From assembly GCF_030269925.1 (NCBI RefSeq), contig NC_085118.1, forward strand, positions 16,489,001 through 16,553,000: DNA of 64,000 bases, given 5' to 3'. This DNA is from Bombyx mori. Lineage: Eukaryota; Arthropoda; Insecta; Lepidoptera; Bombycidae. Shown piece by piece: positions 1 through 14,077 of the stretch (positions are counted from its first letter, which is position 1; each line of letters starts with the position of its first letter). Made by a program: the position numbers and the translations under genes. The notes under the pieces are model-generated. The model had not been told where the DNA came from and did no database searches. It saw nothing but the letters and a program-made list of their open reading frames with translations.

Positions 1-469
1 TTATTGTGTCGCTTGAGCAAAGTAACACAGCAGTTGACGCATGTTTGGAAGTTCGATCCACTCAATTCATGAAGTACCCATCGTTGATTTTTTTTTTTAC
101 TTTACCGATTTGCCTCAAGTAGATTAATACAGTTTTATGACTTATCCCGAAGCCTGCAGCTATCTCTGAAGTTCTTTGTGATGAATCTGCTTCTACAATA
201 TCCTATAATTCTTCATTTTCCACTTTGGTCTACGGCAGTCCATGGGGTTGGTTCTGAAGGTCGGAATTTCCAGAACGAAAACGTTGAAAGCAAAAACGTA
301 CAGTGCTTTCTTTTGCGACACCAGCGCCGTACACATCATTATTCGTTCGAGCTGTTTCTGCAACAACTCGTACTCGTAAATATACCGTTATTTCAAGTTT
401 TCCGTTGTGCGGTAATAAGCGACGCCAAAAAAAATAATCGAGAAAAAACTCCATATGTAAGGACCCTAA
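1..469 (-). pseudogene. mariner (Tc1/mariner) transposon fragment with broken N-terminal transposase
   Basis: Read on the minus strand, 230-454 gives a peptide with the mariner helix-turn-helix pattern, including DVYGAGVAKESTVRFCFQRF followed by RSGNSDLQNQP. After a short break it continues toward position 1 as a second helix-turn-helix block ending in SHKTVLIHLRQIGKVKK. These are the paired DNA-binding domains of a mariner transposase, which cuts and pastes the element at TA sites. An in-frame stop lies inside the domain. The catalytic DD(34)D half would lie off the left edge of the window, so it cannot be judged. The likely terminal repeat is at about 449-469 (minus strand TTAGGGTCCTTACATATG), followed by a TA at 470-471, as expected for mariner insertion. 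The copy looks inactive. The family call is fairly sure; the subfamily is not known. Confidence 0.75.
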
Positions 470-475
470 TACATG

Positions 476-750
476 AGATAAGAATCAATGGCAACCCGCA
501 CGACTCTTCTGGGTGGAGTCAAATGGAAACAGCTGGTATCTGTGATCCAGGATAGGACACAAAAATGGGTTTCTGCTCCATGCAAGGCTGAATCTGTGCC
601 TTGTAAAGCACACGATTTTCCAAAAGTAAAGAACCGCTTCATGGTTGAAGACTCCAAACATTATAAAAATTAGCTTTAGACATCAATTCGATAAGGAGCA
701 TTGCACTGCTGGAAATTCCCAAGAATTCCTTCAAGGATACTTTATTTCAG
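476..750. other. non-repetitive-looking spacer, no gene recognised
   Basis: A 61-codon plus-strand ORF (488-673) exists here, but it matches no family I know and has no splice or promoter context. I treat it as chance. Confidence 0.3.
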
Positions 751-759
751 CGCCATAGC

Positions 760-885
760 CTAACGGTAATCAGCGGCTTAGCACTCCCCTGCAGCATTGC
801 TGACGTGCCTGGGCGACGGTAACCACTCACTATCAGGTGAACAGTGAGGTCGTTCTCCTGTTTTTACAATAAAAAAATGATATTA
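760..885 (+). mobile_element. 3' tail of a Jockey/CR1-like LINE, degraded
   Basis: The stretch resembles the LINE tail seen repeatedly in this window: cggctt..., ctgacg..., gacggtaaccactcactatcaggtg, then an A-rich end. It is diverged and 5'-truncated, as usual for dead LINE copies. Confidence 0.55.
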
Positions 886-1127
886 TAATAAGATGATGTC
901 CTTGATATGCACGGCTTACCAAACATTGTGGAACGCCAGCTTTTATGGCTACTTATAGACTTTGATACTCGGTCCATCCAAAAAGCTTGTGACCCGCCAG
1001 TAGTCTCACGGGTATTCCGTAACATTACTTACTTCAATTCTAAATAGAGTAGAATATGTTACGAGCATAATATGTTCCAGAGGCGGCTTTGCCGAGGGTG
1101 CAGGGTTTTTTTTGGATTGAAAAATTA

Positions 1128-1340
1128 GAGGTGGCCTCGAGGCCTTTCCAGTTTCACCAGGACAGGTGGGTGAGCAAAGGCTCAACCAGGAACTCAGGGA
1201 TTTGCTAATAACCGCCCGAGTACCTCCGGAGGAGACCTAAGAACTCAAAGGCAGTTGTTTTGCAAATGAATCTACCACCGGATCGAAATGGTGAACCGCT
1301 AAAAAGATCTGGCAAGAAACTGCGAGATGATAAGTGAGTT
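1128..1340 (-). repeat. poly(A)-type dispersed repeat, family A (copy 1)
   Basis: On the minus strand it carries the family core around TTTCGATCCGGTGGTAGATT, followed by a segment starting ggttgagcctttgctcaccc. The same order appears at 1664-1885, 10868-11046, 25188-25373, 32447-32709, 42862-43062 and 54106-54367. It is probably the 3' part of a retroposon; I do not recognise its published name. Confidence 0.6.
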
Positions 1341-1364
1341 AGATTGCACATCGAACTCTGGCGA

Positions 1365-1482
1365 GTTCGACGAGTACGGTTGCCAGAGTCCCTAAGCCTG
1401 CTCCTAGTGTTACAGCTGAAGGCGTCTAATGCGAGAGTTATTGGATCCGATGGATCCGTGTCTAGGGCGTCGACGGATACTG
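1365..1482 (+). repeat. short dispersed repeat shared with 13052-13143
   Basis: The run cctgctcctagtgtta, then gaaggcgtctaatgc and ttggatc..gat is shared with about 13060-13130. A second shared piece, cactttcaatgaacct, lies at about 1553 and about 12967, so the two pieces occur in opposite order at the two loci. The function is unknown. Confidence 0.45.
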
Positions 1483-1663
1483 GCTCCTGCGTGGGCAGGA
1501 ATCTGGTAGTTAGCGGGCAGGATGTCTGCGCAGTGGTGTTATAAGCGCCAGCGTCACTTTCAATGAACCTCTTACACTTGTATCTATTTCATTTTGACTG
1601 GACGCTTACTGAAGTGCGTTAGAGTAATGATTGCACGCGGGCGCTACGTGGGCTTTTTTATGT

Positions 1664-1885
1664 TTGAGAGATTACTGGTGGCCCGGAAGCCTTTCCAGTT
1701 TTTCCGGGGAAGGTGGGCGAGCAAGGGCTCAGGTAGGAGGGGTGGGATTTGCCAACAGCTACCCGAACGCCTCCAAAGGAGACCTAACAACTCAAGAGTA
1801 GCTGCTTCGCGAATAAATGTACTACCGGATCGGAATCGCGACCCGCTTTGAAAATCCGGCGAGAAACTCCACGGGTTGATGTTTA
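1664..1885 (-). repeat. poly(A)-type dispersed repeat, family A (copy 2)
   Basis: Parallel in sequence and order to 1128-1340, only about 540 bp away. Shared parts include the ggtggcccggaagcctttcc-like left end, the cctccaaaggagacctaa-like middle and the ccggatcggaatcgcgacc core. A minus-strand ORF over it (1644-1973) is a read-through of the repeat rather than a gene. Confidence 0.6.
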
Positions 1886-1889
1886 GGTT

Positions 1890-4800
1890 AGATGCTACAT
1901 GAGCTAGACTCCTTACATTCCGGTACGAGCGATAAAGAGAGCCATTGTTCTGATGCAATCGAGACTTCGACACAAGCAGCCACGTTGTTTGTAGGTTTGC
2001 AGCTTATGATCAGGTGAACCTTCACTTGAAGCCAATCGTTTGATAGAATCACAAATATCTTATTTATCTTGTGAGCAGTTAATCTGCCAGCTTCTACTAC
2101 AAGCAGTAATCAGGGGAAGTAAATAAAACATTGTTTTATACGTATTATTGCTAAGGTCAATATTTAATTCCTATATAATTATTCCCTACGTCAGATTACA
2201 TTCGTTGACATTTCAAAAGTTTTAATTGTATAAGCATAAACGCTCGTCTTCATACATGGCGATTTGTACTCTGTCTTATAAATCTACCTATATCCTAGGC
2301 CAAAACCTTACCCATACCTGCCCAAAAATAACAAATTAATTAGTACAAAACAAAAGAAAAAAATCAGATAAATAAACGCTACATTAAAAAAAAAAAATGT
2401 TAGTAGAGGTATGTACTTTTGTTTAAATTGAATTTCTTTTGAAACAAATTTTTATTTGTATCACTAAATGCCGAAATTTTAGAACGCAAAAAATGGCGAG
2501 CTGAAATAACACTTGAAAATACAAAAAAAAAAAATTGTACGGGCCAGGTGTGTACATATAGATTTTGTAATCGGTGGAAAGCAAGCATACATTTAACTAT
2601 AAACTCACATACACATAGGACGACACAAAACTGACTAAACAATGTGATGACATATACAAATAGGCTGATAATCTTGTGCGAAATTAGAACTTCATATGAA
2701 AATCCATACTTATAAGAATTATCTTGTATTCTTTCTAGAGATAACTATATCTTCTAGGGCAGGTCAAGTATTTGTTAAAAAATCTTAGATTGAATCAAAT
2801 TTATCATAATTATTGTTCAATCTTATTGCAAGTGGCCTATAAGCCCCGATTTGCCGTTTATGTGAGAAAATTTAATTCAAATTTCATATTTTTGTAACTG
2901 CCCATATAAAATTGATGCACTTGAACTTGGCGGCAGGGTACTTGAAATACGTGAAGCAATCAAATTTGAAGGGCGTATTCGCCTCATTTATAATCAATAT
3001 TAAAATTTGATTGCAATGCTTTGTAGTAGGAGCTTTTGCATTTATACTCCTCATATGTTGGATAAGTTAAAAATAGAATAAAAACTATTTTTTGGTACGG
3101 AAGCTTCTTGTCCAAAGGCAAAATTACGTAGGGCGTTGCTTTTTACTAATATTTCACAGGCTTGTTCGAACATACTGTAACAGGAAACTTATACAAATAA
3201 GTCTAGAAACTTACTTAAAATATCAGCATTTCAAACAGTAACATATAGAGGTATATTTCTACCATTGACTAGTTTCATACACACCATAATTTTTTTATTT
3301 GTATTAAGTTAATTACTAAAAATCCGTTTCTATTATTATTATTATTATTTTTAATGAAAAATTCTCAATAAGATTTGGATTTCTTAAGGAAAAAAAATAC
3401 ATATTAATTACAAGAATATGGCAGATTTTTATGGCTTTAGTATAATTTTTTATTTGATAAATAGAATCGCCGCCTTCGAGTCTCCGGCAATAGGAGTTTA
3501 AATCGACTGATCATTTAATTAAGTAGGTACTTGATATTTACCTGTTGAAACTACAAGATTAATTCTGTCCACCTGGGCCATAAAGCCTCTGCCAAACTCT
3601 TGTAAATACCTTTTTGAATACAGTATTGAAAGCAACGTGTGCTTCGGGTATTACAATAAATACTATTAAACCAAACACCACACAAACATAAATTAATATC
3701 TAAACTACGGTTTTTTTTATAAATTAAAGAACACAGTTTTTCACTATTATTTTATACTTAGCCATTAAACATAAGTACTTAAAACAAATATGTTGCGCAA
3801 TTTTTTTAATGACTAGTTCCGCATAGTTTAAGTACTTCTCTATTATTTTTATATTTAAAAATAAATAATTCGTAATGCAACATTTTAAGCTTATAGAAGA
3901 AAAATAAATAGAATATAAGTAACTTATTTTCGAAATGCATCGTTTATTAACAGTTTCATGAGAATATATCTCGCCTCATTTAGTCAATTATGATATGCAT
4001 TTAACTATTAATAATTTAACTATGCATTACATAAATTACTATTTATGAATAACAAACTAAAAGAATATTTGGAACTAGTGTTTCACTTTTTTTTTTTGTA
4101 ACAAAATTAATCTGATTTTTTCTTTCACCTTTCTTATTGGCTTAGTCTAGGATGAACATCGACAATTCCCTCAGCCATTAAATATGCTGCTAGGCTGCTG
4201 GTATGAACCGGCGAGCATTTTCTTTGTTACAATAAAAAAATGGCGAAAAGACGTACTGGCATTAATGATTTCTAAACAAATAAATAATATTTTAATACTA
4301 CTTACATATGCTACTATGAATATGTTAAATACAAACATCAAAATGAACAAACCCAATGGTTTCTAGAAATTATATGGAAACATACTTTTTTTTTTCAAAT
4401 TTTATTTAAATTTACTTATATCATAATAATAAATAGTGATTATACAATGAAATTAATAATTAGAGAGACAATATCATAATGTGGTGAAAGTCAAATTAAT
4501 TTTATTAGCGAGTTAAGATACTTACGTATTAGATTCACATTAGACAATGTAAGATGATATTTATGAGAAAATTACAAATGAGGTATAAATGTTTAATATT
4601 TATCCAATATTTGAAGTGAGTATTCTTTATAAATATTGCAATGTTAGTACACAAGTGAATTGTACTTACTGGTCATGCTGGCATAAAAACAAGATAATCT
4701 TTGCATAGTCTCAAACTCACATGTCAGGCTTGATTCGACTTGATTTTTCCTTAAATTATTCTTCTCCTTGTCCATTGTGAATCTTCCTATTTAATTAATG

Positions 4801-6470
4801 AGAAAATTACCTCCAAACACAACATACTCCTACATTCTTTAAATTATTGATTTGACTTTCACATATAAATACATTTAAATTTTAAATAATTTATGTGCCC
4901 AAATCTGATGCATTAAAAGATGTATGTCACAATTAAAATGTTGATCAATAATATACAATATTTGATGTTATGTCATGGTGCCACACATATGTCAGATTAA
5001 AGTATTTTAAGTGGGAACCATTATAAAAGTCACCCGTAGATTTTACTTTTCTTGAATAAAAATGATGATTTAATGAACATTTTTCTATGCTAGTGTGCTA
5101 GCAGGAGCTATACAGGAGCATCAAATTATATTATTGCTTTGATAATGTCTTCTAAGCCCGGAACAGCCCACATAATATTTTTGCTTTAAACTTTAATTGG
5201 AACTCCAAAAACTATTTGTCTTATTTTGATATTTTATTAACATTATAACAGCCACTTTCCGTCTTACTCACCAGTGGCTAAAATAAGCCTATTTTAGTTT
5301 TAATTTGATGCTCGTGTAAAAAAACTAGTTCTTAATATCTAGTATTTAAATATTTTTTGTGCATTATCATTTCTTTCAACCAGTAACTATTTTAAATTTA
5401 TCTTTTTAATGTATGGGGCTTTGCTTATCATATGGTAAAATACTTATGGAAGAATTTATGGTGTTCTTATAAGTCACTTAGTGCATAGTTTTCTTTTATT
5501 AAATCAGTCAGTTTTATTGCTGATGTCTTTGGTTATCTCCTAAGTACAACTAAGTATCATATTTACGCTTAGTGTTTTTATAGCATCAAAAAATCATGTC
5601 ACCAATGAACCAATAAACTTATTGTTGTAACCCAAATACACTTTTGGTTATAACCCAAAAAATAATTACATATTTTAATCTGGATCTGAATTGCACTGGG
5701 AATATATTTTTACTTTAAGTAAAAAAATCTTTTATATTGCACTGTTGATAAGCTATCATAATAATATGATATTAAATATAATTATATTATTGCATTAAGA
5801 TTTGTTTCATTATTTCTTTTGTAGAATATATTACTATGTTGTCTATTACTTATACTATTTTGAGTATATTGCTCAGTTTTATATTGATTTGAATATTTTT
5901 AGGCTTATTACAACCATTTTTACTTTAGTACTTTATATTACATACTCAGCTATGTTTTAGGCTATTAAATTAGTTAAGTTTGTGATAAGTCTAGTAAAGT
6001 TCAAGATTAACAATCATAAATTTCGAGTATTCTACAGCTTATTTGTAAATGATTAAAAACCATTTGTATGTCTTATGAATTGGAGAACCATTCACTTTCT
6101 ATATCAGATCATTTTGTTACTAATTTATGCAATTTTAAATGTGAAATTGTAATAAAATCTCATAGATTTTTTACTATTCATAATACGAAAGTTATTAAAT
6201 GGAATCTTCTTATTGCTATATGTAACTCATTTATACAAATCATTGTTGGGTAATGTTTGTCAAAATTATGAAGTAAAATAAATATTGGATTAATATTATG
6301 ATTACACGCATCATATTTTGTACTTCTGATGAACTTTACATGTCATGATTCGCATCATACAGTGTCAAAATGTTTTCCTACTCAGTACTATTATAATTTG
6401 ATGTCAAACCATGACGATGTTGATCAACATTTTTGTATTAGCTACAATTTATTGACTAGACTCTCAAAGT
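1890..6470. other. AT-rich noncoding DNA, possible long 3' untranslated region of the ELAV gene
   Basis: About 4.6 kb of AT-rich DNA without an ORF above about 80 codons and without a repeat I recognise. It lies directly downstream of the minus-strand ELAV gene. ELAV-family transcripts often have very long, U-rich 3' untranslated regions, so part of it may be transcribed. Several plus-strand TTTATT motifs (minus AATAAA), for example near 3945 and 4400, could be poly(A) signals. That role is an inference. Confidence 0.35.
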
Positions 6471-6472
6471 CT

Positions 6473-8100
<1,628 letters not shown>

Positions 8101-8104
8101 GTAG

Positions 8105-8225
8105 GAATCAGACACTGTATTAAATATATATATACAACACATAAGCATTTGCCCGTTGTGGGACTCGAAACCGCGACCTTCCGTCGAATAGCCAGGGGAT
8201 CGAGTTGCACTGCCATCTTAATCAA
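8105..8225 (-). repeat. tRNA-derived SINE (not Bm1), degraded copy
   Basis: On the minus strand a tRNA-like head ends in GGTCGCGGTTTCGAGTCC, close to an RNA polymerase III B box, then GGGCAAATGCTTATGTG and a TATATATA body. The same layout, better preserved, is at 34105-34259. Confidence 0.55.
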
Positions 8226-8242
8226 CTAATCTAATTACATCA

Positions 8243-8650
8243 GTAAGTGGTTACCGTCGCTCATTGACGTCACTAATGCCAGGGGTAGAGCCAAGCAGTT
8301 GCCTACCGCTTAATACTTTCCACAAGCCTCGTTTGAAGAAGAACATGTCATAGCGCTCGGGTAAAACCGTGGATCATTCCAAAGCCGGATAGTACGTGAC
8401 AAAAATGATTTCTGGAAACGCACTGTGGTGAACGCAGCGGCACCTGGTAGTATGGATGTACTCTACTCCGGTGGGGGGCGGTGCGATAGTCAAAACAAGA
8501 TGATGGTGTCAACTCAAATAATTCCTCAGAGGACTCCCAGAGTACTCTCGTAGGAACATACGGTACAAAATACAAAGGGAACTGAAGTCCCTCTGCAGAC
8601 CCAGAGGTTCCAAAAGATTCGTGAAAATGGGATTATCGTCAATTCGAACG
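8243..8650 (-). mobile_element. 3' part of a Jockey/CR1-like LINE (ORF2 C-terminus and tail)
   Basis: The minus strand matches the C-terminal end of the reverse-transcriptase ORF also seen at 62041-62397: motifs like FELTPSSCFDYRTAPHRSRV, HPYYQVPLRS and a degraded FKRGLWKVLSG, then the short tail. It is longer than most tails in this window but broken by substitutions and frame changes. Confidence 0.7.
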
Positions 8651-8659
8651 GCTCTCTTA

Positions 8660-10860
8660 TGTACATACATTATTAGACATTAAGATGAGAATACATTCGG
8701 AAAATGAAATCACGATATTAAGACCAATAGATGTTGGAAACTATTAGTGGCATCGCAGCGGCTCAAGAAAGCTGTTGTCCAAAATCATAATATTAATCTT
8801 TATTTCTTCGCTGGAAGTCTGCTACTATGTATTCTCTAAATTATAATTGAATGCCTACTTGCATGAAATAAACCAGAACAAAAGTTACATGAGCTGCTTT
8901 ACTCCACTTAATATATTTTATTAACTATTTCCAAGATAATTTACCTGTAATGAACAATTTAGTTTGTTCAAAAATTACAAATGGCTATCATTTATTTTGC
9001 AAAAAATAAATTGTGAAATAAAACTTGACATGGAGTCTTTTTTTTTAATTTTATGGGATAAGAACTCAGTGTCTTGAAAAGTGTACTTTTGATTCTTAAA
9101 ATTCAAGATTCAAATTATGATATTTGGGCGTTCTTAGTTTTCAGAACTTTGCCTGAAGTGCAAACTTTGACTGTATTCCTTGCAACATTAAAATAGAACA
9201 ACCAACATTACACAAAAACTTGATTTTGCCAACTTAACCAATCAATAATCAACCAGTTTACGAAGAGTGATTTTCACATGAAGTGTTTAATTTATGAATG
9301 AAATTTGAATGATAATCACATTTTAAAATTTAGTAGTCAAACAAAAGAAAGCATTTACTGTATGGAATGTAATGTCTTTAAAAATCTAAAATAATAATTT
9401 ATGTTAGTTACAGTGACATCTATTGAAATAATATCAGTAACTATACTTACATTATACTTGGTGCGACATTTGGGCGCGTAATTCAAAGCTTTGCAAAAGT
9501 CATATATTTTGTCAAATTTCATATATTTTTTCTCTTCTATAAGTCCAACAGTTAATTCTTTATTTAAAAGCATTAGTATTCTCAATTTAAAAAAAAACAG
9601 TTGCATTTTCTTCTCTGTTAAAATGCTTTACGAATAGGTTTTTATTGAACATTAATTACTAAACAAAATAGAAACTGATCACTCTATATCTTGAGATATC
9701 AGTGATTATGGCCGGGTTTCATACTAACATCATTGAACGGACGATATTTTAAATAATATGGTAAAATTGGGATCTAGCCGTTAACTTTATTTTGATCCCC
9801 GTTATTTGACACAGGAAAAATCTTCGATACGAATTAAAATAAAAATAAAGTTTTTGAATGTGTATAGGGCATTATAAAGTGTCAATAAACAAAACCCTAC
9901 TATTTCTTTGTCCTATTCGTCGACCTCTAGAATAATTTACCCAATTAGTCTCCTTACGATTTCTATCTTAAGTAGGTACTTTTATACGATTTTGTTATAA
10001 TAATATTTTTTTATATATTGCTTTTCAGTAAATTCAGACAAGCTAAGGACGTGACTATCCGCAGCAATGTAGATATTTTTGTTCCGTGAAAGATGTTCTT
10101 TTGTGTAGAATAAAATTATTATTCTATGTACTGCTACATACTATTTGTGAATAATGAAACACTGAGCCGACAGCTCGTGCGCGTTCCTTACAAAGACAAA
10201 TTCTCTACAGATAATGTTTTCCGCTGGGTAATAATGTAAACTTAGCTACTGGTAGACCATGGTTTGAGCCTACATTTACTCACAAAGTCCGTACAACTCT
10301 TGGGCAGTAAACTTTACAAACACGGAGAAATGTTTAATAAACTTTCAGTCTTGGATCGGTCGAAGTCTATAGTGAACAATGAGATACGGATGTGTTACTT
10401 ACCGCAACGGAGTTTGGACTTGTGACGTCACAATGGAATACCTAATGATTCATTTTTATTGTGTTAAAATAAACGTTTTGTAAATGTAAAAGTAAATGTT
10501 TTGAAAAACTTAATAAAATAATGGTAACAGTTAAATTTTTTAGAATATTAGATTAATGGCGTTTATTCTCTGTTTTTTGACGGTGTCGTAGTGAGTGAGG
10601 TTAGCGAAACTCGTTTCCAGGTTGTGTTTTGATTTGTCCTTATTGATCGGAGGGTAAGTTCGAAAGTGAAGGTTTATTATATGAGTTACATAGTTGGAGG
10701 TAAAAGTCTAAAGTAACTATACACACATAAACCGTTTTTATGTTCACGCGAGGTAATGTACCCACGCCTAGTGCGGATAAGCGCTGAAGGAAGTGGGCGG
10801 ACCAAAGGGACATCAGTGTGACAAGATCATTAGCAGCAAAAGTGGTTGCATATAATACTA
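8660..10860. other. AT-rich noncoding DNA
   Basis: No ORF above 83 codons and no recognised repeat or RNA gene. A more balanced patch at about 10140-10420 has no coding signature. Confidence 0.3.
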
Positions 10861-10867
10861 AACGCTG

Positions 10868-11046
10868 CTGCAATCGCCCACTGAGTTTCTCGCCGGATCT
10901 TCTCAGTGGGTCGAGGTTCCGATCCGGTGGTAGATTCTGCGAAGCACTGCTAGTGTTAGCAAAATCTGAGGTTGAGCCCGTGAGCTCACCTACTCGTCAG
11001 GGCGTAACTGGAATAGATTCTTAGGCTACCAGTGAAGAGGAAGGAA
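10868..11046 (+). repeat. poly(A)-type dispersed repeat, family A (copy 3)
   Basis: Contains the family core tttctcgccggatcttctca, gtgggtcgaggttccgatcc, ggtggtagattctgcgaagc and the tail segment gagctcacctactcgtcag, ending in an A-rich run. The best preserved relative is at 54106-54367. Confidence 0.65.
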
Positions 11047-11328
11047 AAATAATCGAGTAATGGATTTTTTTAATGATGCCTAATGCTCTCTGATAATAAT
11101 TGAACTGAACTATGTAATTATAAGTCATGAAATTGATGTTCTTTTCTGATTGTCTTATAACCTGGCGTGGATTATTTCCCAAATAAATATAACCTGATCA
11201 AAATGAATCCGATCAAATGTAATGTTAATGTATTATTTTTATTTTTTTCAATAAAGAAGTGCAGTTTTCAAAATTTTTGTTAGTTAGTGAAAATGTAATA
11301 ATCTGGATTTCATAATTTTTTTAATTTT

Positions 11329-11989
11329 TGGAGTTTACTCCTTTAGAATCGATTTACATATATAGGCCCGGGGTATGAAAATTATGGGGACCAAAATCGT
11401 ACTAGCATGTCACACGAAATGCGTTATGCGCCTGATTGCGCATGTCACACGAAATGCGGGTGACGCCGGGCTGCTGCGCCGGCAGTCCGCCACAAAGCCT
11501 CGTACTGATCGCGCGTTTCTCTCATTATTGTATTTTCATATATTTGTTAGTCGTTTGTTTTGTGTCTCGTTAATTTGTTAATAATCTGTAGTGTATCGTG
11601 TTGTCGTAATATAGAACTATTTCTCGTATTGTTTCGTTTAATTTTTGGAGTTTACTCCTTTAGAATCGATTTACATATATAGGCCCGGGGTATGAAAATT
11701 ATGGGGACCAAAATCGTACTAGCATGTCACACGAAATGCGTTATGCGCCTGATTGCGCATGTCACACGAAATGCGTTATCGCAGGTGACGCCGGGCTGCT
11801 GCGCCGGCAGTCCGCCACAAAGCCTCGTACTGATCGCGCGTTTCTCTCATTATTGTATTTTCATATATTTGTTAGTCGTTTGTTTTGTGTCTCGTTAATT
11901 TGTTAATAATCTGTAGTGTATCGTGTTGTCGTAATATAGAACTATTTCTCGTATTGTTTCGTTTAATTTTTTATATCCAGTAAACTCCA
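11329..11989. repeat. tandem duplication (about 317- and 327-bp units) with inverted ends
   Basis: Unit 1 (about 11321-11637) and unit 2 (about 11638-11970) are nearly identical; unit 2 differs mainly by about 10 extra bases (ttatcgcagg) near 11778. Each unit holds catgtcacacgaaatgcg twice. The left end TGGAGTTTACT (11329-11339) is the exact reverse complement of AGTAAACTCCA at 11979-11989. This could be a small inverted-repeat transposon with a duplicated core, or a tandem pair of LTR-like units. The overlapping ORFs (68, 68 and 60 codons) are probably not genes. Confidence 0.6.
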
Positions 11990-12820
11990 GTCGTGCGTCG
12001 GAGCGGACACACACACTTTTTTATTCTATTTTTTAATTATTCTTATTTTTTTTAGTTTCAAGATGTTGTCAACTCTTGCACTGTGGATTGTACCTATATT
12101 TGAGGTGACATTTGTTACGTACCTACATACTTCTTGTCATTTTTCGATGTTTGTATATCGATGATCAAATAATATGTGTATAATCTATATCGATGAGAGC
12201 TTTGTTGGTGCAACTGAATAAATAAATAAAATAAATAATTATTTCATAGCTGCTAAATTCCCAATATTTATTCCTTTGTTTTTATATCCTTCAAGCCGGA
12301 AAATGTATTTGCTTTGGAAGAATTTTTATTTTCATCAGATTTTAATACATATCAAGTACAAGATACAATTAAGCAATAATAACCTAATAATAAGCTAATA
12401 TTATGAATAGCGGCTCATGTAAACTATGATTATTAACAAAAAGGTTCAATATCCGGCACGCTCGTATTTTACAAGGCTACCAACATTGCAACAAGCAGTG
12501 CATGCATGAATATAGTTTTAATACAATACATCAATAAAAGGCGTTAAAAAAATTAATAACCCAACTATTATACTATTGTTAATAACATTGTTTTCTATGT
12601 TATTATTTAACTTTACTTATTAAATTTAAAACGTGACAAATACGTGTAATTTGTATTACTTTTTTTTATTTAAGGTTAAGTTCACCTTGAGCGTTTTTTC
12701 ATGAGGGACCGCTCGACTTTATTGGCCACGATTTACAGTCACCGTTTATTATGCCAGCCATCTTAAATAAATAAAAAAAAACGTGATGCGAATTATACAT
12801 TATAATTTAATGCTAATACA
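11990..12820. other. AT-rich noncoding DNA
   Basis: No gene or clear repeat. About 12660-12760 has a T-run followed by a stretch that may be an old retroposon tail, but I cannot align it with confidence. Confidence 0.3.
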
Positions 12821-12828
12821 TTTTGATT

Positions 12829-12985
12829 GGCATGAGAAAGAGACGTCCGAAAAGACTTGAAAGGACTGTGCGAAAGAGGATATGCGAGAGAAGGTTGTGA
12901 GTACAGGGATGACATTTGATAGAGCTGAATGTAAAAACAGGCCAGGGTGCAGGCCAGGGTATGCGGCACTTTCAATGAACCTGTT
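12829..12985 (+). mobile_element. 3' end of an RTE-type LINE (ORF C-terminal remnant)
   Basis: The plus strand gives a remnant like KDCAKEDMREKVVSTGMTF followed by DRAECKNR, the end of RTE-clade reverse-transcriptase proteins (a DC.K.DMRE..VS..MT.DR..W pattern). Related remnants are at 31617-31815 and 41040-41170. Confidence 0.55.
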
Positions 12986-13051
12986 ACAGTAGTAGTAGTT
13001 TTATTTTTCCAACTGGAATGGCAAAGGTGTCATAGCATACAGCCTAAACTT

Positions 13052-13143
13052 ACCGGGGTCCCTTAGCCTGCTCCTAGTGTTAGAGTTGAAGGCGTCTAAT
13101 GCAAAGGTATTGGATCTGATGTATCCGTAAGGACATGAGCACA
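13052..13143 (+). repeat. short dispersed repeat shared with 1365-1482
   Basis: The shared words cctgctcctagtgtta and gaaggcgtctaatgc link the two loci. The identity of the parent element is unknown. Confidence 0.4.
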
Positions 13144-13420
13144 CATCCCTCAGGCTAGGGACAGTAGAGTCACCCGAAATCAATTTTAACGTCCTTTTTA
13201 AATACGTATTGACCTTCAAAAATAATATATTGCTGGTTCCAAAAAACTGTTAAAATTAACAAAAGATTAAATTTAAATCTTGAATTAGCGATTTTTTTTT
13301 TACTTTGATGGGTCGACGAAGCAGAAATAGGCAGGGTCCGTTCATTTTCCGTTCAAAATTTCATATCCACCAGATATGAAATTGTACAATTAATCTCCGT
13401 TCTCTTTTAAATTGCACCAT

Positions 13421-13433
13421 ACCGTCGAACTTT
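13421..13433. repeat. left target-site duplication of the R1-clade element
   Basis: The 13 bases accgtcgaacttt here recur exactly at 19832-19844, straight after the poly(A) tail. This marks both ends of the retrotransposon and shows that the copy is full length. Confidence 0.9.
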
Positions 13434-13633
13434 CCCCACACAACGTGGTCTCGCCTTGTCGTGGCGGTGGGGCTTAAGCGTGCACCCCGATACCGTGGAG
13501 CAGCGTTGTCTGCACAGGGGTGCCGCGAACTAAGAAGACTGCACACCGTGTTCCCTTTTCCCACCTTTGCTAAGCAAAGGGTGCGTGAAGAGGGAGAGGG
13601 CTCCCTTCTGGAGCCCTCCTGTATGCTAGGCCA

Positions 13634-13880
13634 TGTCCCCGGCGGCTCTCTGGCTGTTAAAGGGGAAGGCCCTCCAGAGGGGGGTACCGGTACGCCGGCG
13701 TGGCCACAACGTGGTCAGACGTGTGGGTCTGTCAGTAATGGTAGACCCACGTGGATGAGAAGTGAACCGGAGGGCATTCCCTTCCGGTCGCTGGTCGCCA
13801 TGTCCCCGGCTGCCTCTTGGTGGCTACAGGGGAAGGCCCTCCAGAGGGGGGTACCGGTTTACCGGCGTGGCTTCGTAGAA
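13634..13880 (+). repeat. direct repeats in the 5' leader of the R1-clade element
   Basis: A unit of about 70-75 bp containing gccatgtccccggc, ggggaaggccctccagaggg and gggtaccggt occurs at about 13632-13706 and again at about 13797-13871, 165 bp apart. Repeated 5' leader units in LINEs often carry the internal promoter; that role here is an inference. Confidence 0.75.
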
Positions 13881-14077
13881 GCATACCGTAATCCCTACCG
13901 AGTAGGAGGCGGGGGCCGCTGCCTAGCAGGGGCCGCGAGGATGCGAACCTCTATAAAAAATGCCCTAATCTTAAGCTTGTGACGTGTCCGGTGATGAGAT
14001 GAGTGGCTGGAGGGAGTCCAGTCGTGAGGACCGTCCCAGGGGACCGACCCCTGGTTAAATAAAAAGGAACAAATATA

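Noticed and set aside
1644..1973. 109-codon minus ORF
   Set aside because: It reads through the family A repeat, and similar peptides appear from other copies of the repeat. No domain.
11375..11906. Possible duplicated small gene (68-codon ORFs repeated)
   Set aside because: The peptides are identical only because the DNA is tandemly duplicated. Alternative frames are equally open, and there is no start context or domain.
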